A stretch of DNA of 64,000 nt from CAZOVB01 sp046541415 (GTDB lineage: Bacteria > Planctomycetota > Phycisphaerae > SM23-33), in NCBI GenBank assembly GCA_046541415.1, contig JBKHDI010000001.1, positions 1 through 64,000 on the forward strand. Direction: 5' to 3'. The notes below the pieces were generated by a model. That model was given only the letters and a program-made list of their open reading frames with translations, was not told where the DNA came from and did no database searches. Below, piece after piece: positions 18,408-27,570 of this stretch. Each line of letters begins with the position of its first letter. Within the stretch, counting starts at the first letter, position 1. The translations under genes and the position numbers were made by a program.

Positions 18408-21284
18408 TTACTTCTCTTGATCGATGTCCGGTAGGACCATCGTACCCAGATTCAGCGGATGATAGTAGTATCGCCTGGCCCCGGCCCAGTTGGTCGCCTC
18501 GGCCCCGGCGGGGCGGAAGCGGGTGAAGTTCACGCCCCAGAAGCGCTGGTCGGCCTGTCCGGGAAAGGCCGAAAGGGGCAGCTGCAGCTCGACGATCCAG
18601 GCGTCCTGCTCGCGCCCGATCGCCACGCGCGCCGGTACGGGCCAGGGCGCAGCCGGACCCAGAGGCGGATCGCTGTGGATGCCGATCTCGCTTCGCAGCA
18701 CACCGTTGGGCTTGATCAGCAGGTGGTAAAGACCTTCTGCCCCCGTGGCCCGCTGGCCGGGGTCGAGGATGATCTCGACCAGGTCGTCCCCGACGGCCAT
18801 CAGTTGCTGGTAGTGGATGATGTTGCTGGGCCTGGCCTGTATGCGGTCCATCTGCGATTCTTCGCAGCGGAATGCGAAGTAAAGGTTCTCGGCGTCGCGC
18901 AGGACGAACACGGTCGTCGGTTGGGTCTGTGGCGGATCGGATGCTTCCCCGCGCCTGCCCAGCAGGACGAACCGGGAGGCGGTGTTGCCCATCCGCATGG
19001 GCCAGTCATCCAGCTTGCCGTCGATGACAACCTTGCCCGCTGCCAGACCCGCGTGGATCAACGGCAGCTGGACCTCCAGCGTGCGCGACGGCTCAATCTG
19101 CGAGTCGATCCGTACGGTCAAAGGCTCTTTGCCGTCGCCGAGGAACTGGCCGATGGGTGCCACCGCGGTCAGCTCGACCTCTACCCGGGTCCGGGGGGGC
19201 AGTTCGATGCGCACGGGCCCATCGGGTTGAATCTCTTCAGGCAGGGAGGCAAACTGCATCGTCAGGTCCATGGTCCGGCCGTGCTGGTTGAACAGGTCCA
19301 GCCGGACCGCGATACGCATGGTCTGCTCGGCCTGCGGGTCGGCCACGGGGGAACGAAAGGGCATGGCGCGTGCGCGAACCCGTTCGACCCGCAAGGCCCG
19401 TGTCAGTTCCGCCAGTTGCTGCCATCGCAATTGCATGGCGGATCGTTCGTCCGGGGCCATCGGCCGATCGGGCAGCACGGCCAGCTGGGCCTCGCGGAGC
19501 ATCAGCTCGCGGGTCAGGCGCCAGGCCAGGGCGTCGTCGACCCAGCCGTCCAGGCGCGGGTCGAGGTAATGGTCACCGGCGGCTTCGAGGCCGGCGTAAC
19601 GCGTCATGGATTCCACGAAGCTGCGGGCCACCGCCTCCAGGTCGCGCTGGCGGAGGATCCAGAGCAGGGCTATGTCTTCCAGGCCCCGACGGAGTCGTTT
19701 CAGGCGGACCGACGGCAGGATTCCGGTCTGGTCGAAATCACTGCCTGGATAGAACAGCCGCGTCTCGGCACCGGTCAGGGAGTTGGCGTCGCTGTCGCCC
19801 CAGTGCAGCACGTCGCCCAGCAGCAGGCCCTTGCAGCCGTAGTGCATCGCGAACCAGGGAATGGTCCGGACGTCGCCGGCTGAGGCGAGGATGCCCATGC
19901 TCGGCAGGTAGGGCGGCGTGCCCGGGGCCAGCCAGCGGCCTGCAAGCGCCGGCGGGTCTGCCAGGCCCTTGCCCGGCTCGGGGATCATCGAGAACCAGTC
20001 GGCAGGGGGTGCGAGGATGTCGGTCCGCATGGCCATGCCTTCCGGCAGTCGCCAGCCGGTCCGGACCGGCAGCAGCAGGGGCATGGTCGAGAGGATGGGC
20101 AGCTGCGGGGCGCTCGAGCGGGCGACCTGGGCCATCTCGTTCTGGATGCGATGTCCAGCCGGGTCCACGGCCCCACGCCAGGGCCAGATTGCCGTCCGCT
20201 CCGCGGCGCCGAGTTGGCGGAAGTGGTCCCAGCACATCCCGGTAAGCAGGCCGAGAAGCTCCTGGTAGCCCTGGTCGGACCCCTGGCGGTATCGGTCGAC
20301 ATCGGGCCATTGCGAGTGGACCGGCAGGGGCCAGAGCTGCACGCCGATGCGGTCGGCAAAGGCCGAGCCGTCCAGGTAAGGCGTGACGATCGCGTCGTAG
20401 TCGTCCCAGTCCAGGCGGATCGAGCCGTCGAGCTGGCGTTTCATGACGGGCCGCAGGGCCGTCTCGAACAGGTCGACCCGGTGCTCGCGGGCCATGACCA
20501 TCAGCTCGCGCATGTGCACCAGCCCTTCGCGAACTTTGGGGTTGGTCCGATCCATCACCGTGGGCACGAAGGGGCGTCCCTCGCGGCTGACGAGGCTGCG
20601 GTAGACCTGCCGATGGTCGAATGCCCCGGCCGCAGCCACCGGCAGGCGATCGGGCAGGACCACGTCGAAGACCTGCAACTGCAACGGATGGCCGACGGTC
20701 TGGTGGCTGCGGCTGGTCAGCGTGATCTCGCCGGTGTACTGGCCGGGCGGCACGGTGTGGTCGATGCGGCAGTCGACCCAGAACGCGACGCGCCGGCCGG
20801 GTTCGGAGGATAGGCTCGAGCCCTCAGCTCCGGCCTGCCAGGAGGCCAGGGGGTCATAGTACGTCCGCTTGTCCGCAGCCGGGCCCACCGCTCGCAGGTA
20901 CCATGGGGGGTAACTCTCCACGACCATCGGCAGCATGCGGTAGATGCGGATCTTGTCGGCCGGGATCGAAAAGGCCGGCCCCTGCAGGTCGCTGATCGAA
21001 ATCCGCAGATCCTCCAGCGGCTGATCGTCGACGTCGACGACGAGTTGGAAGGCCAGCGTCTCGTTGCAGGCGCCGGCCAGCTGGACCTGCGACCGACGGG
21101 TCTGGAAGATCGTGTAGTCGACAAACCGGGGCATCTCGGCGGTCAGGACAACCATCTCGTTGGCGACCCACGCATCGAGTCGGCCGGAGGGTCCGGTGTC
21201 GCAGCCGACCAGCAGGCCCAGCAGAAGCAGCGGGGCCGACAGGAAGGTTCGGACAGGAGAAGTTCGCGGCGGGGGACAAATCAT
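18408..21284 (-). CDS. DUF4091-containing lipoprotein (glycoside-hydrolase-like)
   Basis: A 958-residue lipoprotein. From the start at 21284, residues 1-28 form a signal with lipobox LVGC (Cys28). The longer frame to 21473 adds an implausible N-terminus. The central part resembles a (beta/alpha)8 glycosidase-like barrel, and the DUF4091 signature is seen near its end (LPSVRLKRLRRGLEDIALLWIL, about 560). The last 200 residues look like a CBM9/DUF1083-type carbohydrate-binding domain (VELQLPLSAFPG and WGVNFTRFR). It probably acts on or binds glycans on the cell surface. The activity of DUF4091 proteins is mostly untested. The neighbouring upstream gene is a membrane glycosyltransferase. Confidence 0.7.
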   Translation of the reverse strand: MICPPPRTSPVRTFLSAPLLLLGLLVGCDTGPSGRLDAWVANEMVVLTAEMPRFVDYTIFQTRRSQVQLAGACNETLAFQLVVDVDDQPLEDLRISISDLQGPAFSIPADKIRIYRMLPMVVESYPPWYLRAVGPAADKRTYYDPLASWQAGAEGSSLSSEPGRRVAFWVDCRIDHTVPPGQYTGEITLTSRSHQTVGHPLQLQVFDVVLPDRLPVAAAGAFDHRQVYRSLVSREGRPFVPTVMDRTNPKVREGLVHMRELMVMAREHRVDLFETALRPVMKRQLDGSIRLDWDDYDAIVTPYLDGSAFADRIGVQLWPLPVHSQWPDVDRYRQGSDQGYQELLGLLTGMCWDHFRQLGAAERTAIWPWRGAVDPAGHRIQNEMAQVARSSAPQLPILSTMPLLLPVRTGWRLPEGMAMRTDILAPPADWFSMIPEPGKGLADPPALAGRWLAPGTPPYLPSMGILASAGDVRTIPWFAMHYGCKGLLLGDVLHWGDSDANSLTGAETRLFYPGSDFDQTGILPSVRLKRLRRGLEDIALLWILRQRDLEAVARSFVESMTRYAGLEAAGDHYLDPRLDGWVDDALAWRLTRELMLREAQLAVLPDRPMAPDERSAMQLRWQQLAELTRALRVERVRARAMPFRSPVADPQAEQTMRIAVRLDLFNQHGRTMDLTMQFASLPEEIQPDGPVRIELPPRTRVEVELTAVAPIGQFLGDGKEPLTVRIDSQIEPSRTLEVQLPLIHAGLAAGKVVIDGKLDDWPMRMGNTASRFVLLGRRGEASDPPQTQPTTVFVLRDAENLYFAFRCEESQMDRIQARPSNIIHYQQLMAVGDDLVEIILDPGQRATGAEGLYHLLIKPNGVLRSEIGIHSDPPLGPAAPWPVPARVAIGREQDAWIVELQLPLSAFPGQADQRFWGVNFTRFRPAGAEATNWAGARRYYYHPLNLGTMVLPDIDQEK

Positions 21285-21327
21285 CGTCGCCCGATTGTAC
21301 CCGCTGGGCCCGTTTGGGCCAAGCGCT

Positions 21328-23472
21328 TTAGCGGTCCGGCGTGGCCTGTCGGGGAAGCGCATAGACCGAAACATCCGGGTTGGCCGAAGGCAGTTCGCGC
21401 AGGCCCAGGGGCTTGAGCTGCTCGATGACCTGCAACTGCGGGCGGCGCCGGTCCAGCCGGGCTGCCAGGACATCGTCGGCCAGGACCCGCGGGAATCCGT
21501 ACGAGACGGCCAGGCGGCGGATCTCCGACCACGCCACCTCCAGGTGCGTCACGCCGATCTGCTCCAGGCGGTCCAGACGCTGCTGCGGTGTGGCATCCGG
21601 GGCCAACCAGTCCAGAAGGTGCTCCGAGTCGAAGACCGTCGCGTAGTGCGTCCCCGGCGGGTGGTAGAAGGCCGGCCCCCAGCCGATCAACAGGGGCCGT
21701 GGCGATTCGACCTCCTGATAGGCCCGGGGCAGGATATTCGCCGAAAGCTCCGACAGCGGTGCCGGCGGGATGTAGTCGGCTTGCTTTCCCGTCAGGCCCG
21801 CCTGAGATGCCTGCAGGGCCAACATGACCAGCCCGGCCGAGGCGACCACCGCCGCGGCGGCCTCGCCGATCCAGCGGCGAGGCCCGGCCAGGGTCGACAG
21901 CCCCGTCGCCGCCAGCAGCGCCAGGCCCGACAGGGCAGGGGTGAAAAACCGCGGAGGCATCTCGTGGGTCAGCCCGGCCCAGACGCCCACCTGGATCAGA
22001 ACAATCCCGGTCAGGGCCAGGACAAACGGATCTCCCCCGCGCCGGGCGAAGCGCACACAGCCGACGACCGCACCAACTGCCGCCAAAACCACCAGCAGGG
22101 GGTTCATCCGCGTCGAGCCGAAGAACGTCTCCCACAGGCCCGCGATCCGGTCTGTCTGCCGGATATCCTTGCGGCCGAACGGTTCCATCGGGGCAGGGAC
22201 GGGGGGCTTGACCTCCGGGCCGTGGCCCGACTCCCATCGCAGTTGGTCTTCCGGGGCGAAAGCACCCGGGCCCATCACCTGCGTAGCCAGCGGGAAGACC
22301 GGGTTGCCCGTCGCGGCCACGTTGCGAATCAACCAGGGGCTCAGGGCCAGCAGGCCGATGAGAATCGCCAAAGCGGCTGACGGGAATCGTCGAGGCTTGA
22401 CGGCCGAGGCGACCAGCAGCGCAACCGCTACCGGCAGGGCGACCAGTCCGACCGACAGGTACTTGACGGTGCACGAAGCGCCTACCGACAGACCCAGCAG
22501 CGTGCCGCTGGTCCAGTCGGCCTGACGCAGCCATTGACGCAGCCAGAGCAGCGACATCGTCAGCCAGAACAACTGCGACAGCTCGACCATGGCTGTGAAA
22601 GACAGCAGCAGCAGGTAGGGCACGGTGGCGGTAAGCAATGCAGCGGCCCGGGCAACTGCGGGATTGTCCCTGCGAAGGGACGCCCAGATTGCCCCGGCCG
22701 CCAGCAGGCCATGCAGGCCGTGAAGCATCTTGGCCAGGTACGCGCCCTGCCAGGGCCCACCCCGCAGGGCCATCGCGACCATGTAGAGCGATTCCAGCCC
22801 CATCGGATAGTAACTGTAGACGTTGTGATCCAGCGTCGAGACCCGCGTGTTGATCATCCACTCGCGGGGGACCTGCAGGTGGTAGAGCAGCACGTCGTAT
22901 CGGTCACCGGGCAGGCCGGCGTAGCCGGGGGGCCTCATCGCCCCTGCCAGCCAGATGCCCGCAGCCGCGACGGGAATCAGCCAAAGCAGGCTGCTTGCCG
23001 GCAGGTGTGAAGGGATCCGAACCGAGGACAGCTGCTTCCGCGTGCGGTAGACCGCCAGGGACAGACCCGCCGGCAGGACCGCGTACCAGAACCAGGGCCC
23101 GAAAAGCCAGTCCGCTCCGGTCGATCCGATAGCCAGCACGAGCGTCGCCAGCAGCCAGAGTCCTGCGGCGATGGAGGTGAAACAGGCCAGGCCGCGATCG
23201 AGACCCCTGCGCGCAATGGGAAGGACGATGCAGCTGCCCAACCCGCCGGCGGCTGCGGAGATCGCCAAGGCCCAGGCCAGTTCGTACAGCCCCGCCGCCG
23301 CGGTCAGCATGGCCCCTTCGAGAAACCCGGTGGCCAGGACCATGGCGCCCAACCAGGCTGCCACAGCCAGGGTGACAACGGCTGCGGTGGGCAGGCCGTT
23401 TGGCCGGGCCGGCTGGGGCGATTCGTCAGTCGCGCGGGATTGGCGGCGGCGGGTTCTGCGTTTCCGGGCCAT
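21328..23472 (-). CDS. Polytopic membrane glycosyltransferase (GT-C/PMT-like)
   Basis: A 714-residue protein with an Arg-rich cytoplasmic N-terminus (RKRRTRRRQSR), about 12 membrane helices, and a C-terminal periplasmic domain. The first loop region DRYDVLLYHLQVPREWMINTR and the following NVYSYYPMGLESLY segment resemble the acidic first loop of GT39/ArnT-type enzymes, which transfer sugars from polyprenyl-phosphate donors outside the membrane. The 43-base gap to the DUF4091 lipoprotein gene and the 7-base gap from the ABC exporter gene suggest one operon and perhaps an envelope glycan role. The exact acceptor is unknown. Confidence 0.65.
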   Translation of the reverse strand: MARKRRTRRRQSRATDESPQPARPNGLPTAAVVTLAVAAWLGAMVLATGFLEGAMLTAAAGLYELAWALAISAAAGGLGSCIVLPIARRGLDRGLACFTSIAAGLWLLATLVLAIGSTGADWLFGPWFWYAVLPAGLSLAVYRTRKQLSSVRIPSHLPASSLLWLIPVAAAGIWLAGAMRPPGYAGLPGDRYDVLLYHLQVPREWMINTRVSTLDHNVYSYYPMGLESLYMVAMALRGGPWQGAYLAKMLHGLHGLLAAGAIWASLRRDNPAVARAAALLTATVPYLLLLSFTAMVELSQLFWLTMSLLWLRQWLRQADWTSGTLLGLSVGASCTVKYLSVGLVALPVAVALLVASAVKPRRFPSAALAILIGLLALSPWLIRNVAATGNPVFPLATQVMGPGAFAPEDQLRWESGHGPEVKPPVPAPMEPFGRKDIRQTDRIAGLWETFFGSTRMNPLLVVLAAVGAVVGCVRFARRGGDPFVLALTGIVLIQVGVWAGLTHEMPPRFFTPALSGLALLAATGLSTLAGPRRWIGEAAAAVVASAGLVMLALQASQAGLTGKQADYIPPAPLSELSANILPRAYQEVESPRPLLIGWGPAFYHPPGTHYATVFDSEHLLDWLAPDATPQQRLDRLEQIGVTHLEVAWSEIRRLAVSYGFPRVLADDVLAARLDRRRPQLQVIEQLKPLGLRELPSANPDVSVYALPRQATPDR

Positions 23473-23479
23473 GGCGAGC

Positions 23480-25621
23480 TTACCCGCCGGAGTCCACGAA
23501 CTGCGTGCGGTAGAGGTGGCGGTAGAGCTTGCATGACTCGAGCAGTTCGCCGTGCGTGCCGGTTTCCAGGATCTTGCCGTCGGACATGACGATGATCATG
23601 TCGGCGGCCAGGACGGTCGCGAAGCGGTGAGCGATCATCAGCGTGGTCCGGTCCTTGATGAACTGGTCCATCGCCTGGTGGATGCGGTGTTCGCTGTCGG
23701 CATCGACCTGGCTGGTCGCCTCGTCGAAGATCAGGATCGCCGGATTGCGCAGGATCGCGCGGGCGATGGCGATGCGCTGACGCTGTCCGCCGGAGAGTGT
23801 CGAGCCCCGCTGGCCGACCATTGTGTCGTAGCCTTCGGGCAGGTTCTGGACGAATTCATCGACGAAGGCCTTTCTCGCCGCGGCCATGACGTCTTCCCGC
23901 TTCGGTCGCCGCAGGCCGTAAGCGATGTTTTCGGCGATGGTGGCGTGGAAGAGCACGGTCTCCTGGGTGACCACGCCGATCTGCCGCCGCAGCGAGCGGA
24001 GCGAGGACTGGTGGATGTCCTGACCGTCGATGAAGATCTTGCCCTCGGTCGGGTCGAACAGGCGGGGCAGGAGCGAGACCAGCGTGGTCTTACCGCAGCC
24101 GTTGGGCCCGACGACGGCGACGGTCTGGCCGGCCTGGATCGTCAGGTTGATGTTCTCCAAGGCGTTGTCGGGCGCGTTGGGGTAGCGGAAGCTGACATTG
24201 GAGAACTGGATCGATTCGCTGTGCCTCGGCAGCATCGGAGCGCCGGGGATTCGGGGCTCGGGCTCCTGGTCGCGCAGTTCGAAGATCCGCGCTGCGGCCG
24301 CGTCGGCCCGTTGGAAACGCGTGGCGACCTTGGCCAGCTTGCGGACCGGGTCGAACATGGCCGCCAGGCAGCCCATCCAGGTGATGAAGATGATCGGATC
24401 CATCTGCCCGTGCAGCACCCAGTATCCGGCAGCGCCGGCGGCGATCATCCCGGCGGTTACGCCCAGGGCCTCGACGGCCGGGGCGGTGGCCGCATCGATC
24501 CGCGCCATGCGCTTCTGCTGTTTCAGCAGGCGGCGGTTCTCGCGGAAGAAGCGTCGCCGCTCGGCGGATTCCATGGTATAGGCCTTGACCACGCGGATGC
24601 CCGCGAGGGTCTCTTCCAGCACGGCCAGAAGTTGGGCCCAGCTTTCCAGCGCGCGGCGGCTGGCGCGTTTCATCACCTTGCCGAACCTGCGGATCAGGAA
24701 ATAAGCCGGCGGACCGGCGACCATCGCAAGCAGCGTCAGTTTCCAGGAGAACAGCAGGGCCATGGCGATCGAACCGATGGCCTTGGCCGGCTCGACCAGT
24801 GTCTTGCCGAACAGCGTCACCTGCCCGCGGGACAGTTCGTTGGTGTCTTGGATGAAGCGACTCATCGTATCGCTCGTGCCCTGGGCGGCGTAGAAGCTCA
24901 CCGGCAGGCGGAGGGCGACGTTGTAGATCTCGCATCGCATGTCGACCACGCCGGACCAGACGGCCGTCTCGACAAGGTACTCCTGGGTGAAGCGCATCAG
25001 GTCACGAATGAGGGTGATTACAATCGCGATGGTCAAAAGCCCCACGAGTATGCGGAAGCGGCCGGGCATGTCGGCGGGCTCTTTGATGTTCCGCGCGACC
25101 TTGCCGAGGATCCGCCCCTTGAATGACGGCTTGGTCAGCGTCACCGTCCGCTCGACCACTTCGTCGGTCGCCTGGTTGTACAGACGCAGGGTGACCTTCT
25201 GGCCCGGGTCGTATTCGTTGGCCAGCAGGCGGGACAGGTCATCGCCTCGCATGACGCGGTCGGCCTGGCCGCTGCCGGCAACCCCCACCAGCCAGCGGTT
25301 GGCTTCTACGCCCGCCTCGGCGGCAGGTCCGTCCTCGTCGACCGAGACGATGTTCAGCGTAAGCGGCAGGGATTCGCCCTCGACCGGCACGCGCGAGGGG
25401 ACGACCTGACGAACCGTCTTGATCCCCAGCGTCTCCTCGGTCAGCGTGTTCCAGGCCCAGCCGTGCAAGCCCTCCTCGTCAACGAGGATCTTCAAACCCG
25501 GGGCGAGCATCCCCAGCCCGCCGCCCCAGAGGACGGCGATAACCAGCACGCAGACGGCCGAGACGATCAGCCGCCGGCGATAGGGCCAGAGATAACTCAG
25601 TGAACGAAAAAAGTCCTTCAT
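23480..25621 (-). CDS. MsbA-type ABC exporter with a PDZ-like loop domain
   Basis: A 713-residue fused permease-ATPase. The ATPase half has Walker A (VGPNGCGKTTL, about 506-516), signature LSGGQRQR and Walker B ILIFDEATSQ. The membrane half begins with a helix at about 18-38. Exporters of this type normally enter the second helix about 20-30 residues later, but here that helix begins near residue 190. The insert contains a PDZ-like sequence (about 86-165): IVSVDEDGPAAEAGVEANRWLVGV, then DDLSRLL and GQKVTLRLYNQ. That would sit outside the inner membrane. The likely substrate is a lipid or lipid-linked glycan. The gene lies directly before the GT-C glycosyltransferase gene (7 bases). Confidence 0.88.
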   Translation of the reverse strand: MKDFFRSLSYLWPYRRRLIVSAVCVLVIAVLWGGGLGMLAPGLKILVDEEGLHGWAWNTLTEETLGIKTVRQVVPSRVPVEGESLPLTLNIVSVDEDGPAAEAGVEANRWLVGVAGSGQADRVMRGDDLSRLLANEYDPGQKVTLRLYNQATDEVVERTVTLTKPSFKGRILGKVARNIKEPADMPGRFRILVGLLTIAIVITLIRDLMRFTQEYLVETAVWSGVVDMRCEIYNVALRLPVSFYAAQGTSDTMSRFIQDTNELSRGQVTLFGKTLVEPAKAIGSIAMALLFSWKLTLLAMVAGPPAYFLIRRFGKVMKRASRRALESWAQLLAVLEETLAGIRVVKAYTMESAERRRFFRENRRLLKQQKRMARIDAATAPAVEALGVTAGMIAAGAAGYWVLHGQMDPIIFITWMGCLAAMFDPVRKLAKVATRFQRADAAAARIFELRDQEPEPRIPGAPMLPRHSESIQFSNVSFRYPNAPDNALENINLTIQAGQTVAVVGPNGCGKTTLVSLLPRLFDPTEGKIFIDGQDIHQSSLRSLRRQIGVVTQETVLFHATIAENIAYGLRRPKREDVMAAARKAFVDEFVQNLPEGYDTMVGQRGSTLSGGQRQRIAIARAILRNPAILIFDEATSQVDADSEHRIHQAMDQFIKDRTTLMIAHRFATVLAADMIIVMSDGKILETGTHGELLESCKLYRHLYRTQFVDSGG

Positions 25622-25685
25622 GGTGCTTCCAGTCTCGAAGGCGAAACGGCCTTTATACGCGCCGTACCCGGCGGGGTCAATGGTG

Positions 25686-26798
25686 TCAGATCGCCAGCTG
25701 GCGGCCGGAGCTGCAGCTGATCGTCACGTTGTCCCACACAAGCTTTGGATTGACGTTCCGCCAGAGCAACTGCTCATACCGCGAGAGCTGCTCGACGATC
25801 CCCGCCAGCTGGGACGGGGAGAACCGCCCGGCGATCCGTTCGATGATCTCCGGCTGATCGGCGTGGACCAGGGCGACGTGCTCCTGACCGCAGGCGACAT
25901 GCATCGCGTCGGTGTAGACGGTGGCCAGGAGTTTGAGCAGCATCCCGGCCGCCTGTCGGGAGGCGAGGTTCTTCGAGAGGCTGGGGCCCCCGTCCTTGCC
26001 GGACTCGGCCACGGCCTGGTTGGCCAGGTTGTCGGTGATCTTGGCCAGATCGTCTCCCAGGTCGCCACCGGCGGCCTGTCCCAGCGAGACCAACTGGGTG
26101 AGCACGTTGCGTTTGGTTTCCAGCAGTTCGGTCCCTGCCAGGCGCAGGCCGACGCCGATGCTGCCCCCGGTCAAGGCGGCCAGGAAGCGGGCTTCGGCGG
26201 GCTCGACATCGCGGGCGATCAACTGCCGGGCGACGAATTCCACATCCAGCGGAGAAAACCGCAGGATCCAGCATCGCGAGCGGGTAGTGGGGAGCATCTG
26301 CTCCAGCCGTTGGGTCAGCAGGATGATCCGCACGCCGGACGGGGGCTCTTCGAGGGTTTTCAGCAGGGCGTTCTGGGCGGCGTTGCTCATCAGTTCGGCC
26401 TGGCGGACGATGAACACCTTGCCGCGACCCCTGGATGCGCCCTGGGCGGACGGGGCGATCAGGAAACTGCGAATCACCTCGATGCCCAGCTCCTGCATGA
26501 CGCGCGAGCGGATGGCCGCGTCTTCGTGGTAGGCGGCCAGTTCCTTGTAGACCAGCTGGAAGTCCGGGTGCGAGCCGGCCTGCATCATACGGCAGCTCGG
26601 ACAGTTGCCGCAAGGCTGGTCAGGGGCGGGGGGCTGTTCGCACAGCAGGGCCCAAGCCATGGCCGTGGCGGTCATCTCCCGCCCGACGCCCTCGGGACCT
26701 GCGAAGATGAACGCGTGCGGCTGGCGCTTGCCGCGCAGCGTGCAACGAAGGCGGTCGATGGCGTCATCCTGGCCGTGGATGTCTTCGAAGGGCGGCAT
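25686..26798 (-). CDS. holB: DNA polymerase III delta' subunit
   Basis: A 370-residue clamp-loader subunit. The AAA+ N-terminus has a degenerate P-loop (GPEGVGREM, 34-42, with Arg replacing the usual Lys), as is common in delta'. Zinc-finger cysteines are C53, C63, C66 and C69. LMSNAAQNALLKTLEEPP and the sensor segment LLPTTRSRC (as MLPTTRSRC) are classic. It helps load the sliding clamp during replication. The start at 26798 shares one base with the tmk stop codon (TGATG), a common tmk-holB arrangement. A longer frame to 27044 lies inside tmk and is rejected. Confidence 0.9.
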   Translation of the reverse strand: MPPFEDIHGQDDAIDRLRCTLRGKRQPHAFIFAGPEGVGREMTATAMAWALLCEQPPAPDQPCGNCPSCRMMQAGSHPDFQLVYKELAAYHEDAAIRSRVMQELGIEVIRSFLIAPSAQGASRGRGKVFIVRQAELMSNAAQNALLKTLEEPPSGVRIILLTQRLEQMLPTTRSRCWILRFSPLDVEFVARQLIARDVEPAEARFLAALTGGSIGVGLRLAGTELLETKRNVLTQLVSLGQAAGGDLGDDLAKITDNLANQAVAESGKDGGPSLSKNLASRQAAGMLLKLLATVYTDAMHVACGQEHVALVHADQPEIIERIAGRFSPSQLAGIVEQLSRYEQLLWRNVNPKLVWDNVTISCSSGRQLAI

Positions 26799-27442
26799 CA
26801 GAGGCGACCCGCCCATTCCTTGACAGCCTGGAGGACCTTCCGGGCCACCTCGGCAGGGTCGGACTGGGCATCGACCAGGACGAAACGGTCGCCGGCCTGC
26901 CCGGCCTGCTCGATGAACAGCTTGCGGACGCGGCGGTGGAATTCGATCTGGCGGGACTCCACCCGGTCCAGCTCGCCGCGTTTCTCGCTGCGGGCCAGGC
27001 CCACCTCGGCCGGCAGGTCCAGCAGGATCGTCAGATCGGGCCACAGCCCGCCGGTAGCGATTTCAGCCAGCTGGCGGATCTGCCTGACCTCCTGCCCGCC
27101 TGCGCCCTGGTAGGCGATGGTCGATGAGACGTAGCGGTCCGAAACCACGCAGGCCCCTGAGTCCAGCTCGGGTCGGACGATCTGGTCGATCAACTGCGAC
27201 CGGCTGGCCATGTACAGCAGCGACTCACAGCCTACCGACATCTCCGCGCAGGCCGGGTCCAGCAGGATCTGGCGGATCCGGTCACCGATGGCCGTACCGC
27301 CCGGGTCCCGGACAGTGCGGACTTCCACGCCGGCGGTCCGGAGAGACTCGGCCAGCCGCTGCTGCTGGGTCGTCTTGCCTGCGCCGTCGGGCCCGTCGAG
27401 GACGAGGAAGCGGCCGGCGAGTTTGTCGGGAAGATCATCCAT
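26798..27442 (-). CDS. tmk: Thymidylate kinase
   Basis: A 214-residue dTMP kinase. The P-loop is GPDGAGKTTQ, the next motif is RDPGGTAIG (most family members have EPGGT), and DRYVSSTIAYQG is the dTMP-binding DR(Y/F) motif. The lid segment has RSEKRGELDRVE. It phosphorylates dTMP to dTDP for DNA synthesis. It is the first gene of a nine-gene minus-strand run ending at hemA and overlaps holB by one base. No strong Shine-Dalgarno site is visible upstream. Confidence 0.92.
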   Translation of the reverse strand: MDDLPDKLAGRFLVLDGPDGAGKTTQQQRLAESLRTAGVEVRTVRDPGGTAIGDRIRQILLDPACAEMSVGCESLLYMASRSQLIDQIVRPELDSGACVVSDRYVSSTIAYQGAGGQEVRQIRQLAEIATGGLWPDLTILLDLPAEVGLARSEKRGELDRVESRQIEFHRRVRKLFIEQAGQAGDRFVLVDAQSDPAEVARKVLQAVKEWAGRL

Positions 27443-27453
27443 GATTGAGCCAC

Positions 27454-27482
27454 AGTATCGCCGCGGCCAGGCGGGAAAACAA
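27454..27482 (-). promoter_or_regulatory. Candidate promoter for the tmk operon
   Basis: On the minus strand TTGTTT (27482-27477) and GATACT (27459-27454) are 17 bases apart. Transcription would begin about 5 bases before the tmk start codon. Both boxes are imperfect. Confidence 0.3.
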
Positions 27483-27505
27483 GGTTCGAATCGGGCGGGA
27501 TCGTC

Positions 27506-27533
27506 TTGATGTCTGCCGGGGGGTTCCTAAGAT
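27506..27533 (+). promoter_or_regulatory. Candidate promoter for the GH4 gene
   Basis: TTGATG (27506-27511) and TAAGAT (27528-27533) with a 16-base spacer, about 37 bases before the GH4 start codon. Each box matches the sigma-70 consensus at four of six positions. Confidence 0.35.
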
Positions 27534-27570
27534 GGAGGACTCCAATACCTGACCCGAGGAGACCTGCTTC

